Origin: Diabrotica undecimpunctata | Lineage: Eukaryota > Arthropoda > Insecta > Coleoptera > Chrysomelidae | Length of the DNA stretch: 64,000 nucleotides | Direction: 5' to 3' | Assembly (NCBI RefSeq): GCF_040954645.1 | Contig: NC_092810.1 | Coordinates: forward strand, 75,832,660 to 75,896,659 | Part shown: piece by piece, positions 41,551 to 54,961 of the stretch | How positions within the stretch are numbered: position 1 is the stretch's first letter | Layout of the letters: each line of letters starts with the position of its first letter | The notes under the pieces: generated by a model | The model's database searches: none | Seen by the model: only the letters and a program-made list of their open reading frames with translations | What the model was told of the DNA's origin: nothing | Program-made: the position numbers and the translations under genes

Positions 41551-41935
41551 GAATGATTATGATCTAGAAGGTGAAGTGCGTATGTGGAATCATTCTTTTA
41601 ATGATGAATTTAAAATTCTTCACATTCAAAATAAAGGCCTTAAGCTATCTTTGTTAGAATCTATGGAAATTAACAAATTAAAAAACACAGATATAATTCT
41701 GAATGACCAACTTGTGACAAACAGTTCTCCCCTCCTCAACTTATTTCATTGGAGACTATAAAGTGTAAACGCATGCCAAAAATAGATAACTTGAGAAAAG
41801 CAATCAGCCGAAACAGCTGTAGTGATAAGAGTTTAAAATAAATTTTATGGAAGTTTTGAAAACAAAGTTTTCAGTGTTTTATTGTTACATAAAATGAATT
41901 TCCATCAAGTAACGGTCGCATCCATCAATTAATGA
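41551..41935 (+). pseudogene. Penelope-like element 3' end with inverted leader
   Basis: From 41588 the sequence matches the 3' part of the PLE copy at 8652-8920 (minus): frame NHSFNDEFKILHIQNKGLKL, then SLLESMEINKLKNTD and SSPLLNLFHW, then a short UTR with ccgaaacagctgtagtgata. The preceding 35 bases (41551-41585) are the reverse complement of PLE coding sequence that in the other copy lies immediately upstream in normal orientation (ALHLLDHNHS). So this copy is 5'-truncated and capped by a short inverted piece of itself. Short inverted extensions at 5' ends have been reported for Penelope insertions. Confidence 0.85.
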
Positions 41936-41939
41936 GTTT

Positions 41940-42460
41940 TCACTAAGTGGATAAGTGAACAATTAATTCACAATTTAAAAGAGCCATCATTATTTTGATG
42001 GATAATGCTCCATACCACAGTATTCTTTTAGAAAAGCAACATTCCACTATTTCATCTAGAATAAAAATTATTACCTGGTTGACAACAAACAAGATTAAGT
42101 ATTAGGCAAAACTCACAACACCTGAATTATTACAAATTGCAAAAATGAACAGAAAAGGGAATGTGTATACAATTGATGGGCTACTAAGAGAACACGGCCA
42201 CGAAGTGTTGAGACTACCTCTTTGCGAATTCAACCCTATTAAATTGATTTGGGCAAACTGCAAGTCATCTTACAATAAGCATATTGGTAGAAATAGAAAT
42301 TCTGATAATATTGTTTTGAATATGTGGAAAGAGGCACTAAACTAATGTAATATAAAAACTTGGGAAAAATTTGAGACGTACTCATGAAATTATTAAAAGT
42401 GGTATATCAAAAAAAAAATATGGTTGACCTTAACATTTAACCAATCATAATAGACACTAG
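41940..42460 (+). pseudogene. DDE_3-type transposase C-terminal half
   Basis: Reads WISEQLIHNLKEPS, then LMDNAPYHSILLEKQH with the second catalytic Asp, then IKIITWLTTNKIKY and an in-frame TAG. The same frame continues LTTPELLQIAKMNRKGNVYT, GHEVLRLPLCEFNPIKLIWA and NMWKEALN, followed by a stop. The final catalytic Glu of FNPIELIWA is Lys here, and about two residues of the usual LPPYHCQFNP block are missing. The N-terminal half is absent. It is a Tc1/IS630-like remnant directly downstream of the PLE fragment. Confidence 0.82.
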
Positions 42461-42877
42461 TCATATAAGTAGCCCAGATTCTGTCAGTGAAGAAATCTTA
42501 AATTTGTGATTGTATACGAAGCTTCAATAAATATTTGAAATAAATTGTTTTTTACTTAGCTCAAAAGTTTTCTATTTTTAAACTGATTATACATAGGTTT
42601 CTTTATTTGAATTTTGTTGTCTTAATTTTTGTATGTACTTTTTTTACAATTTGGTTTGATAACATGTGTAATTTGCAACTAGTCTATTATGTTTGATACA
42701 GTTTTAGTAATTTTGTACGAATAACACCCGTTACGACGCTCAAAGCTCCTCAATATTGAATCCATCAATTTTCTCAACAGTGGTAAAAACAAGGTTATTA
42801 ATTTTAAAAACCAAATTTAACAATAAATAAATAAAATGATCAAGATGATGGAGCTCTGAGGTAGATTTTTATTCAGT
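42461..42877. other. Unassigned AT-rich stretch
   Basis: No gene recognised; presumably the tail of the DDE_3 element and flanking DNA. Confidence 0.4.
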
Positions 42878-43900
42878 TTTATATATCTTCTTCTTGTAGT
42901 GCCCATCCGTTTTGGATGTTGACGACCATCATGGCAATCTATACTTTGCACACTGCTGCTCTGAAAATATTTGTGGTTTTGTGTTGAACCACGTACGTAG
43001 ATTCATCAGCCAGGAACTCCTTCGCCTTCCTGGGCATCATTTTCCTTCTACTTTTCTCTGTAAAATTAGTTGCAGCAATCTTTTGCTTTTTTGCATCCCT
43101 AATAAAACGAATTGATTAGTAACGTGGTCGGTATAAGATATCTCAGGATTCGACGAATACGTTTCGAAAGCCTCAGTTTTCTTGCAGGTAGCGACTGTGA
43201 AAGTCCACGTCTCAACTCTGTACAACAGTTTAGGAAACATATAACATCGTAGTAACCTTATTTTTATGGGTATTGATAAATCATGATATTTGAATAGTTT
43301 AGCCATGTTTTAAAATGCAGATCTGGCTTTCTCTATGTTGCATTTGATTTGTAGGGAATGGTCCCAATTTTCATTAACGTTAGTACGTAGGTATGTGTCG
43401 TCCGCGTATCTGATGTTATTGATACATTCTACGTTAATTAGAATTCCGGCTTCAACATCCTCTACTGCGTCTTGAAAGATTTCCTCAGAGTATATGTTGA
43501 ACAGCAGGGCTGATAGTATCCATCCATGTCGGACCCATGTTTGATTTTTATATCATCGGATTCTCCTGCCTCTGTACGGATAGAGGGTGTTTGATTCCAG
43601 TAAATATTCTAAATTTTTAATCAGTTTTCTAGAAAACTAATTTTCTTTGACCTTTCGTATTTTCGGTTTTCGTATTTGTCTCTGAATATTATTGTATATT
43701 CTTTCGTTGGTTTTCTCTATTCATCCAACTTTTCTCATTCTCTTGTTTTCTATTTGTTCTCTGATCTTGTTAAAGGTTTCACATATATTCTGGAGTGATT
43801 CTTCTGCGTTATATGTTTGCTCCATGTTACTGAGCTTCTCTTAAAGAATTTGGACGACTGTCCCTGGTGACTGTTTCCTTACATTTTAGTCTTCACATGT
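42878..43900 (-). pseudogene. RTE-like element, internally deleted
   Basis: Minus strand from about 43900: KLSNMEQTYNAEESLQNICE, ENKRMRKVG and NERIYNNIQRQIRKPKIRKV (linker). A jump then leads to the RT around 43560: LLFNIYSEEIFQDAVEDV in a shifted frame, and ILINVECINNIRYADDT. Next come LSIPIKIRLLRCYMFPKLLY, ETWTFTVATCKKTEAFE and RRRSSWLMNLRTWF. Tail gcactacaagaagaagatat at the 3' end. Frameshifts and the lost palm region make it dead. Confidence 0.8.
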
Positions 43901-45175
43901 GGCATTTTTTGTTACTATTTTTGTTATGTTTATGTTTATGTTTACGTTAGCACCTTATTTTTGCTTATATTTAATAAAAACTGTTTAATTTCTTATTACT
44001 ACGGTTTAAATATTCATTTACTACAGATGTTATTGGACAACCTATAGGTTTCCAAAAATCGGAAAATCACGTTCATAAATGTTTACCCAGATTTCAAAAT
44101 GCAATAAATTAATTTACAGAAAAGTATAAAACGTCCATTGTAATATTAGTTATTTTCTAATTCTTATAACCGACGTATATTTGGCTCAGATGTTTGGGCT
44201 TATTTCCTATCTTAAAAATGATGACGATGTGCAAAGAACCGGCGGATCGACTGTATATTCGTATTTTAAAACGATATCGAATAATTTTTAAATGCTAATT
44301 TTGAAAAAGAAAGTAAGACAAACAATTTAAAAATAAAATAGAAATCAATATATTTGACTAAGACGATTAAAAATACCGAAACAAAATAAAATTCTATTAA
44401 AAGTAAACCTTAAAAGACGTTAACATCTAAAAGTAGGTAGGTACAGCCGAAACCCGCCTTCGTCGGGGTATAGGAGATATTTAAGAAGTGCTTGAGGCTT
44501 GTGGCAGTCGAAGATATAAGAAAAACTCTTCTAGGCATCACGAGGTCACGTTTGAGCGTGTCTGCAACGGCGTCGGGTGCCTTCTTTTCGTAATAAGCAT
44601 CACGATCACTGCGGGTGGCGCAACATCAGCTAGAATTCTTCTAAGCCTGTAGTTTTCTTAGAATAAACACAACGATAAGTGAGTGTCGTTTTGATTTGTA
44701 CAAAATAGTATTTTTAAATAAAGCATAGGTTGAATAACTAGAGTCAAGAATTTGTTATGCTCCATTCACAGAAGTTCCAATTGCCTAGAAAATGTAGCAA
44801 TTCATTTTGAGCTATATTGGTCAAATTTTAACTTCGACTGGAAGTGGCTGGGAGTTACTATACAAATGAAGCACACGTGTTCTTAGTCAGTATTAGTTGT
44901 GACATAAAAGTAAAAAATTATTCACATGCAGTGTAGTAACAAAATTAAACTACATCAATTAAAACAATAAAAGAAAAACTTAAATAAATATTTTTAAAAT
45001 TGTATGTATTCGTTCCGTACAGCTGACTGGGGGGATATACAATATGTTTAAAGCGTTCATATCGGCCAAAATCATAATCGTATGATTTTTATAACTTGTA
45101 ATTATACATACTGAAGGCCAACAAAAAATGCAACACCTAGAAGGACAAATTTTAGTATTATAATAAATATATATA
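43901..45175. other. Unassigned stretch
   Basis: No gene recognised. 44450-44700 is less AT-rich than its surroundings (cccgccttcgtcggggtata; cgaggtcacgtttgagcgtg) and could be part of an unrecognised element. Confidence 0.35.
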
Positions 45176-45767
45176 CAGGGTGGTCCTTAAGTAATTGTAC
45201 AAATGAAAACCGTAAATTCTACGCATTAAAATATTACGATATAAGCCAACTTGCTTCAATAAAATGTTGATATTAAGAAAGATACAGGGTGTTAAAGTGG
45301 AAATTTAAAATTCTATTTTTCACTATAACTTTTACGTTTGTAAATATTTTTGGACAAAAATTTATAATTGAATACTTTAAAGCAGAATACATTATAATTT
45401 TATACAAACTTTAATGTAACTGATAGAGGGCGCCACATATGCCACATGTGTGGCATAGATTTGCGTTTTACTTTTTTGCTCTTTAAGTTAGCTCTATTTT
45501 TGTTAAAAAATATTAAAGATACATTACTTTTACAAGGAAAAGATATACTTGTTAGTAACCTCAAAATTTAACCGTTTTCGAGATATTCGCATTTTATAAG
45601 TCAGCTGCATAATAATTCTTAGTTGTAATATTTGTGCGGTAAAGCACTGAATACCTGTAGATAAGCATAATTCACAGTTTATTCTTATTACAACAACTCA
45701 AAGATGATAATGTAATATTACAAAATTTTTGTTATGGCTGCTAAATGTCTTATTGAAGAAAATATTC

Positions 45768-45895
45768 TTCATCTTCTTCTTTAGGTGCCGTGTCCGTATT
45801 CAGACGTTGGCCGTCATCATGTTTACAATTTCCCTTTTCTATCGCTTCTTAAGTTTCTATACCTACTGGCGTTGTATTACTTTTTCCCTATTGTA
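45768..45895 (-). mobile_element. Scrap of RTE 3' end
   Basis: On the minus strand gggaaattgtaaacatgatg followed by acggccaacgtctgaatacg and a gaagaagatgaag tail, like the C-terminal codons and tail of the RTE copies in this window. It sits just before the surviving transposase codons. Confidence 0.6.
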
Positions 45896-45899
45896 AAAT

Positions 45900-47230
45900 G
45901 CTGAAAACCCAAAATATGTGGTTTATATAAGATGGTACACCACCACATTCTATAGAGAAGGTAGTAAGAACATACTTAAATATAACTGTTCTGAACGTTG
46001 GATTGATCGTGGCAGTCATATTCCTTGGGAATGTAGTGAGATATTGATATAATTATTTAATTTATAAAAAATTCCAAAAGAATACTTATTATTCATTACG
46101 TAAATTGTTAACCCATTTTATTAGGACAATTAGAAACTAAAGCACAGGTATTGAATAACACATATGTGTCTTGTTTCATAATACTTTTGCTACCAACCTA
46201 ACCTTAAAGACTCAGCATTTTTACAAAAACATCATCGTTGGCCTAATAACCGATATTGTTATAAATATAGTAAACACATAGGTAATTTAGTTCAGCATAA
46301 TATTAGTTCGTTAGTTAATCATAATAGACCATTTGTTCGAGATGTAATTATAGTTAAGGCGGGTACACATATGCGAGCAGAACTGTTCGCGAACCGTTTG
46401 TGAACGCTATATTCGTTAATTTGTACGACGGGACGAACCGCTAGCGAGCTGTTCGTTCGTTGCTCGTCAGGAACCACAGCATGTCGGTTTTTGGGACGAA
46501 CACAAAGAATGTTCGCAGAACTATAAATTGTGTCTATAAATTGTTTCTGCTAAGTGTGCGATGATATCATTCTGTTAAACAAAATTGCTGAACGAGCGCG
46601 GCTTATCTAAGTAGCGAGAGAAATTAATAACAGATAATGTAAACAAAATACCGAAATGTTTAGAATAACGAAGTAAATTAATTCTTGGTTTGTTATTAGA
46701 TAGTTAGGGTATTGGATAGCCTGAACATAAACATATTTTCGACGAACTCTTCGCGAACAGCTCACGAGCAGTTCGCAAACAGTTCGGCTCGCATATGTGT
46801 ACCCACCTTTACTCGTAAGCTGTAACGTAATCATATAAATAAGTAATGTCATCGATAGGTTATTCCGTGTTTATATACGTAACCAATGAATCAGATACAT
46901 CACAGTTTAATACATTATTTAACCTGTGCGACAAATAAGATGTATGTAGTTCCATAATATACCACAAGGTTTGGATATGTATCCAAAAGAATATATTCAT
47001 CCATTATACATTATAGCCACTACGTAGCCCAGAATTTAATCCGCTTGATTTTGGTGTATGGGGCGTATTAAAACAACATGTCTATAAGAATCCCATAAAC
47101 ATTCGCAAATAACTATGGGAAGAAATAAATATTGCAGCAGTTTCTTTAGAACCAGTGATGCTATTTAATATGAGACGATATTTTATGTAATATATTGACA
47201 GATGAATTAAAGAAAATGGTGGACATATCG
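45900..47230 (+). pseudogene. IS630/DUF4817-type transposase remnant, split
   Basis: First part (45900-46015): TQNMWFI, a stop where Gln or His fits, DGTPPHSIEKVVRTYL, then after a frameshift ERWIDRGSHIPW. Second part (47010-47230): RSPEFNPLDFGVWGVLKQHV, YKNPINIRK, a stop, LWEEINIAAVSLEPVMLFN and ENGGHIEHLL. Together these are the second Asp and third acidic regions of the DUF4817 family. Between them lies ~985 bp of foreign sequence. The N-terminal DNA-binding half is not recognisable. Dead. Confidence 0.85.
46357..46808. mobile_element. 452-bp MITE, Harbinger-like
   Basis: Inverted tips aggcgggtacacatatgcga and aggtgggtacacatatgcga, extending with interruptions to ~60 bp (repeated gttcgcgaac words). 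The 3-bp flank TTA occurs on both sides (46354-46356, 46809-46811), as for PIF/Harbinger elements. No coding capacity. Confidence 0.85.
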
Positions 47231-47954
47231 AACACTTACTTTGACAAAAAGTTATGTTATTTAGTTTAACTATTTCTTAATTTGGTTTGTAAACAAAATG
47301 TTTTGATTATGACTTTAATTTAACATAAAACGTAAAATGTTTGATGTAAAATCCTATTATTCTGTTTTTGTCAAATCCTATTATTAATTATCCTGCTGAT
47401 ATATTTATTTTATTTAATATTTCGTTAACTATTAACTTTAGTTAAAGGTATTTTATACCAAAATTTAGATTTATTAATGTTTTTGTCTATTTTTTCTTCG
47501 TTGCCTGGAGTAATTGCCTTAAATCAGAATTATGCAGCTGATTTTTAAAATGCGATTATCCCGAAAACTGTTAAGTTTTAAAGTTATTAACAAGTATACC
47601 TTTTTTTTTTGTTAAAATAATGTATCTTTAATATTTTTTATCATAGATACAGGTAACTCAAAGAGCAAAAAAGTTAAGTGCAAATGTATGTCACATATGT
47701 GGCATATGTGGCGCCCTCTATCAGCTACATCAAAGTGTGCATCAAATTATAATTTCTCATATTTAAAAGTACCCAGTTGTAAATTTTTATGCATAAATCT
47801 TTACAAACATGAAAGTTATAGCGAAAAATAGAATTTTAAATTTTAACTTTAACACCCTGTATCTTTCTTAATATCAACATTTTATTAAAGCAAGTTAGCT
47901 TAAAAGTGTAGAATTTATGGTTTTCGTTTGTACAATTACTTAAGGACCACCCTG

Positions 47955-50131
<2,177 letters not shown>

Positions 50132-50149
50132 AATTGGTTTTTTAAAAAA

Positions 50150-50215
50150 ACCATTGTTTTTTCGACGTTTCGGCAAGGTCACACTTGTCATTGTCAAGTC
50201 AGATTAGTTCTGCGT
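50150..50215 (-). ncRNA. Decayed hammerhead-like motif
   Basis: The minus strand reads CUGACUU, a degenerate helix, then CCGAAACGUCGAAAAAAC. GAAA plus a CG step, U and C are preserved (50171-50164), but the CUGANGA box has lost G8 and A9. Identified by resemblance only. Confidence 0.35.
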
Positions 50216-51275
50216 CTTCTTGATGTTTCAGAAGTTAGATTTAAAACTAGAAAACAAGCTACTTTAGAGAAAACTTATACATTTATACCTTTTTTTGTTG
50301 TAATGATTTTTAATTCATAATAATAAAACCTTGAAAAAAATTATCAAGTCGAAAAAATTTACTGTTACAATTTGGTTAAAAAAGATTTGAAATGATGTAA
50401 AAACTTCTTTTTGTACAATGGTATAACTAGCCACATGATGAAGTCTGATAACCCTTAAATTACATAACATATAATTAATGAGACACTAAAACATGATAGA
50501 GGATTACATTTTCTAAGGGATCGTACAATTTCCCAGCTCGAAAAAGAGAACCTTGTGCCCTGAGAGTTAACAACCAACTGAAGTAACAATTTGTTTTTTT
50601 CATAAAATCTATTTTACAAATAAATTATTTACAAAGTTTATTAAGGAACTATATAATAATCATAAATATTTATGTTTTACAACAAAAATACGTTTACGTA
50701 CGTACGACGTTTTACGACGAATATTACTAAAAAAAATAAAAAGAACTGCAAAAAAATTGTTTATACAAATTAGATCTTTTATTTAACAATTTAATTATTT
50801 AAATACTACATATTCGTAATGTATGCAAAAAGTATATAAAAATTGAAAAAGAAACGTCGAAATATTTAAACAAGAACCAGAGATACAGTTAACAAATTCT
50901 TTCCCCTTCCATTAAAAGGCAATATTTTTCGAATTTTGCACAATAAAAGTTTAAAGTGTGTTCCTTCAAATGACGCTAATAAGATATTTTAATTATTATA
51001 AATAAATATGCTATCAATTTAAAAACGGAAAAACTTCGTCCCAAATTGCCGTAGGACAAAAAATCAGGCTTTCCAAATATGAAAAAATAATTTTCTTGCA
51101 GTCAATAATTAAAAAGGTATCCTAATTGTTTATAAACAAAAAAGCGGCATGTATTTGCAAATTATTTTGCAGTATTTAAAATAGTTTTTCTTATTTTTTT
51201 TTTAATAATAAATATAATAAATAGAATAAAGCTTCTTCCTTTAAACACTACCTGTATAATTACTATTACTACATA

Positions 51276-51325
<50 letters not shown>

Positions 51326-51965
51326 TCATAATATACATACTGAAGGTATACCAATGAGTTCCCAGGCTCACATCCATATGAACAATGATATGATAATCCT
51401 CACTTCTCAATTCTTTGGAAATTCGAAATCTTTGCAGCAGAATCAGTTCAGTTCATACATTTTTAATGACAAATTTGTATTTGTCATTCAATATTTTAAA
51501 TATACATATTTATTATGAGAATATTCCCTTTTTGAACGAACTAAAATAATCTAGCGCGTTTCCTGACCCACTTTAAAATATTACACCAAACCTTTATGCA
51601 CAGGTGTTGGACTCAGTTTATGAATAAAGATGATTAAGTAGATGCAGCAGATTTTCTTTGAAAAATTGAATTTTGTATAACTCTTAAAGTTAAGTTTTTT
51701 GTAAAACTTCGCTGCAGTTACAAAGTACGTGTTTTTCTTTACGAAAATTTGTTAGTTTCATGTTTAATATCTATAATAAAAAAAAGCAAGCTTTATTTTT
51801 AGGTTTTTATTTTCCAGTAACAGTCCGTCAAGCTAATAGCTATTATTCCTAAAATAACACGGAATCTTTCACAATATCTTTACAAAAAATTAGTATATAC
51901 TTTTAGTACTAAATCATGGGTGACAATTCGTTATCATTATTTTCCGTTTTCTATTTTTGTGTAGC
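50216..51965. other. Unassigned AT-rich stretch
   Basis: No gene recognised. It contains a TA tract (51281-51325). Confidence 0.4.
51281..51325. repeat. (TA)n microsatellite
   Basis: Short interrupted TA tract. Confidence 0.95.
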
Positions 51966-52225
51966 AATTCGTGTACATGGTATTAGACTGGACTTTACAG
52001 AGGCAAGCTATTTATTTTTTAGTTTTTCTCGTCTTATATTTCCTATCATTACTCTACGTACTAGTGTTTTGCCAATATGTGCTAAAGTTGTCTTTAATTC
52101 GTGTAAATGGTATTAGACTGGACTTTACAGAGGCAAGCTATTTATTTTTTAGTTTTTCTCGTCTAATATTTCCTATCATTACTCTACGTACTAGTTTTTT
52201 GCCAATGTGTGCTAAAGTTGTCTTT
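51966..52225 (+). repeat. Two-copy 130-bp tandem duplication
   Basis: 51966-52095 and 52096-52225 differ at only a few positions (gtgtacatgg against gtgtaaatgg; tagtgttttg against tagttttttg). The overlapping open frames here are by-products of the duplication. Confidence 0.95.
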
Positions 52226-52319
52226 ATGTATATTCCAACAGTTATATCCTTATGTTTTGTGTAATGTTTTTATCGATGAATTAACGTTCATTCTTTTTGT
52301 CCACACCAATACAATTTAT

Positions 52320-52545
52320 AAAATACTGTTAATAGAAGTGACCAATAGTTTTGTTCAATTTCTGAAATCTTCCGGGAATAAGTTTGAAAAATAAGTATGT
52401 CATCTATGTGCTTCACTGTAAAATATGCAAGTTTGTGTTTTCTTAATATGTTACACATTACACTGTGGAATATTTCTGGAAATTTTTTCAGTCCAAACGG
52501 TAAATGAGTCGATTGAAAATGTCCCTCTTGTGTGACGGTGCAACC
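52320..52545 (-). pseudogene. gypsy-type RT fragment
   Basis: The minus strand gives TVTQEGHFQSTHLPFGLKKF, then PEIFHSVMCNILRKHKLAYF and HIDDILIFQTYSRKISEIEQ: the palm of an LTR-type RT with the IDD box. No LTRs or other pol parts are recognisable around it. It is unrelated in detail to the two longer gypsy elements here. Confidence 0.8.
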
Positions 52546-52555
52546 AAGTTAAACT

Positions 52556-54961
52556 TTGTTCTCTGAGCAACAGCTAATACATCCAGAGAGGAATCTACGA
52601 CGACCAAAAAAAAACTAAACTACTAAACCCTAAACTTTTAGATATAACCCAATACAATTCAATAAAGAACATAAAAAAGGCTATACTGTAGACAAGCGCA
52701 AAGCTTCATACTATATATTCCGTATTTTTTAAATTTAAATAATATTTTTAAAATTGAATAAACTAATTTTATTGTTTATTTATTAATTTTATATTCAATA
52801 AAATTGATATTTACACGTTGTATAACGACTCTCTTCGTAACGTAAATGGACTCTAAATGTTTACTGTGACGGCTATTTCGTAAGAAGCTATATTTATTAT
52901 GTGCTGCTTTATAAATCTCTTCCAAAGTGTAAATATGAAAATTCAACTTAAAATTTTTTACTAATAACTCTTTTTGTCACACTTTAATACAATAGTCGAA
53001 CTGATAATTTGTAAAAATCCGACTGAAATTATTTTGAAACGATAAGTGTCATAAAAATTTAAACATATTCAATATGGTTATTAATATGATGACATTTATG
53101 ACTTTTAAACTTTGACCGTTCGACAATCGTTACGAATCGAATTCTAGTATCGATCTTTTATTTTTCTGTTTGTTACTACATCTTTTATTGACAGATATTC
53201 TGTTAATATTTGACTTTTCATTTAATGTCTTTATTTTGTTAGATATGCTTTTTGTTTTATATATGATGACTAGAAACGAATTGATGGAGAGTAGTTAATC
53301 CATGTGAAGAGCGGTTTTTCGTGACGATACTCGTGACTCCGCCTCGTTTCGTTTCTTCCGTGAGGCTTCCGTGAGGCAGCATTTTACTATTTAAAAAAAG
53401 TAATACAACTCCAGTATAGATCAAAAAGCACGAAAGTGACGTGAAGGAAAACGAAAAAAAAAACAGTTAACGAATATATTTTAAGAATTTTTTAATTTAA
53501 GAAAGTCCGTCGAGTTCCAATAATGATGGTAATCACAATGCACTGAGTTTCAACATCATCACTAGTGGATTTGAGACTAGTTTTAAAAAAGTTACGTAGA
53601 AAATTATAAACAGAATCGAATTATATTTTGACGACACCAGCATATCTAAAGTTAATTACCTAAACTTAGCAAACTACATAATTTAAATTAGCTTAATGAT
53701 CCTTGCAAAATGCAAGTTATAAAACCTAAACTTAATATTTAAGAGTATGGTCTAGTTTTAGTGCTGTAGTTAGGATCGGAAAGATAGGGTCGAACGCCAA
53801 TAGAGTTGAAATCGAACGGAACAAGATTTGGCACGTTCTAGAAGTTTATTTCCTATAAAATGTTGACAATATGTAGGTGTAGTAGTAAAACGGAAATAGT
53901 AAAAGCAAAACTTATTGGTTAAAAGCAATGAAAACACATTCTGTAAAAGCTAGTTATTATGCTGTTTTAAGCTAGTATGAGATCGGCACGGGACACGTCT
54001 ACAAAAAGGATACATAAATTATGGTTTCCTCGCTTAAAGTTATTTAAGCAAATGACAAACCCATGTCAGGATTATATATTAAACTGGATAAATTAAATAA
54101 ATGAATAAAGTAAAGATCTAATCCTCACCAAGGAAAAAGGAATTCAAGTGGACGGATTGTTTTTTTTTGGCACCCGTGGTGGAGCTACAACTCCACCCAT
54201 CGTAGATTTAAGATTCTCTTTTAATCATTCGGTTCCTTTTCGATTTATAATATCAGATTGAATCCCAAAAATAAAATGGCATTGTGTATGAAATATTTTC
54301 CATTTTAACACAAAACATGACTGGATTCTAATTCCCAGTTGAAAATTTTTGGTTAATTGATTCCCCGCTTTGAGGGTGCTTCAGCCCTCTTTACTCGCAT
54401 ATCATTGTCTTCGTCAAAAATGACTTGAAAGTGATTTATGTTTATCCTAATCATTTGCACCTGTTTCCTTTTCAAAGTTCTTTTAGCTTATTTTTAGGCA
54501 GGCTTTTTTTACCCAAACTTTTTGTCAATTGGTTTAAGTGTCTAAGTTGTGATCCATTTTGAGAAATCGGAATAAATAGTTTTGGCGATAATAATCTCAA
54601 AACTATTCTTGTTTCCAAAACTATCCATACCGGTATGATATTTCCATTGCTGTCTTGTTAATATTGATTGATCATTTTTTTTAATATATATGTTGATATT
54701 CTACCCCGAGATTGAACTAGCATGTATCTAGCAGTAGTTTCATTTTTCATCATTGATTGTGAGAAATAGGATCGCATATTGTATATCTGTTTGCGACTCT
54801 CGTTTCATTAATCGTTTATGTAAGGTAGTCAGTCTTAAAGGTATGTCTCGCTTTGAAAATAAAGACGTTGATTTTCTAATTTCTTCGGATTTTTTGGTAG
54901 CAAAAATGAATTTTTTACTATAATTTTAAATGACATAAATTAATTATGAGCGGTATTAGTC
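52556..54961. other. Unassigned AT-rich stretch
   Basis: No gene recognised. 53310-53400 is locally GC-richer (gtgactccgcctcgtttcgt; ttccgtgaggcttccgtgag). Confidence 0.4.

Larger units (their letters stand above)
45176..47954 (+). mobile_element. IS630/DUF4817-type transposon with ~440-bp TIRs
   Basis: TIRs 45176-45617 and 47525-47954 are inverted copies: tip CAGGGTGGTCCTTAAGTAAT, then the shared blocks aaagatacagggtgttaaag and gagggcgccacata. TA lies on each side, matching the TA duplication of the IS630-Tc1-mariner group. A decayed transposase lies inside. The right tip runs into a TA tract. A third TIR copy stands alone at 62444-62857. Inside are a scrap of RTE and a ~1-kb insertion with a MITE. 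Confidence 0.9.

Noticed and set aside
52320..52545. Copia-type RT
   Set aside because: HLPFGLKKFPEIFHSVM and IDDIL fit gypsy-type RT better than copia.
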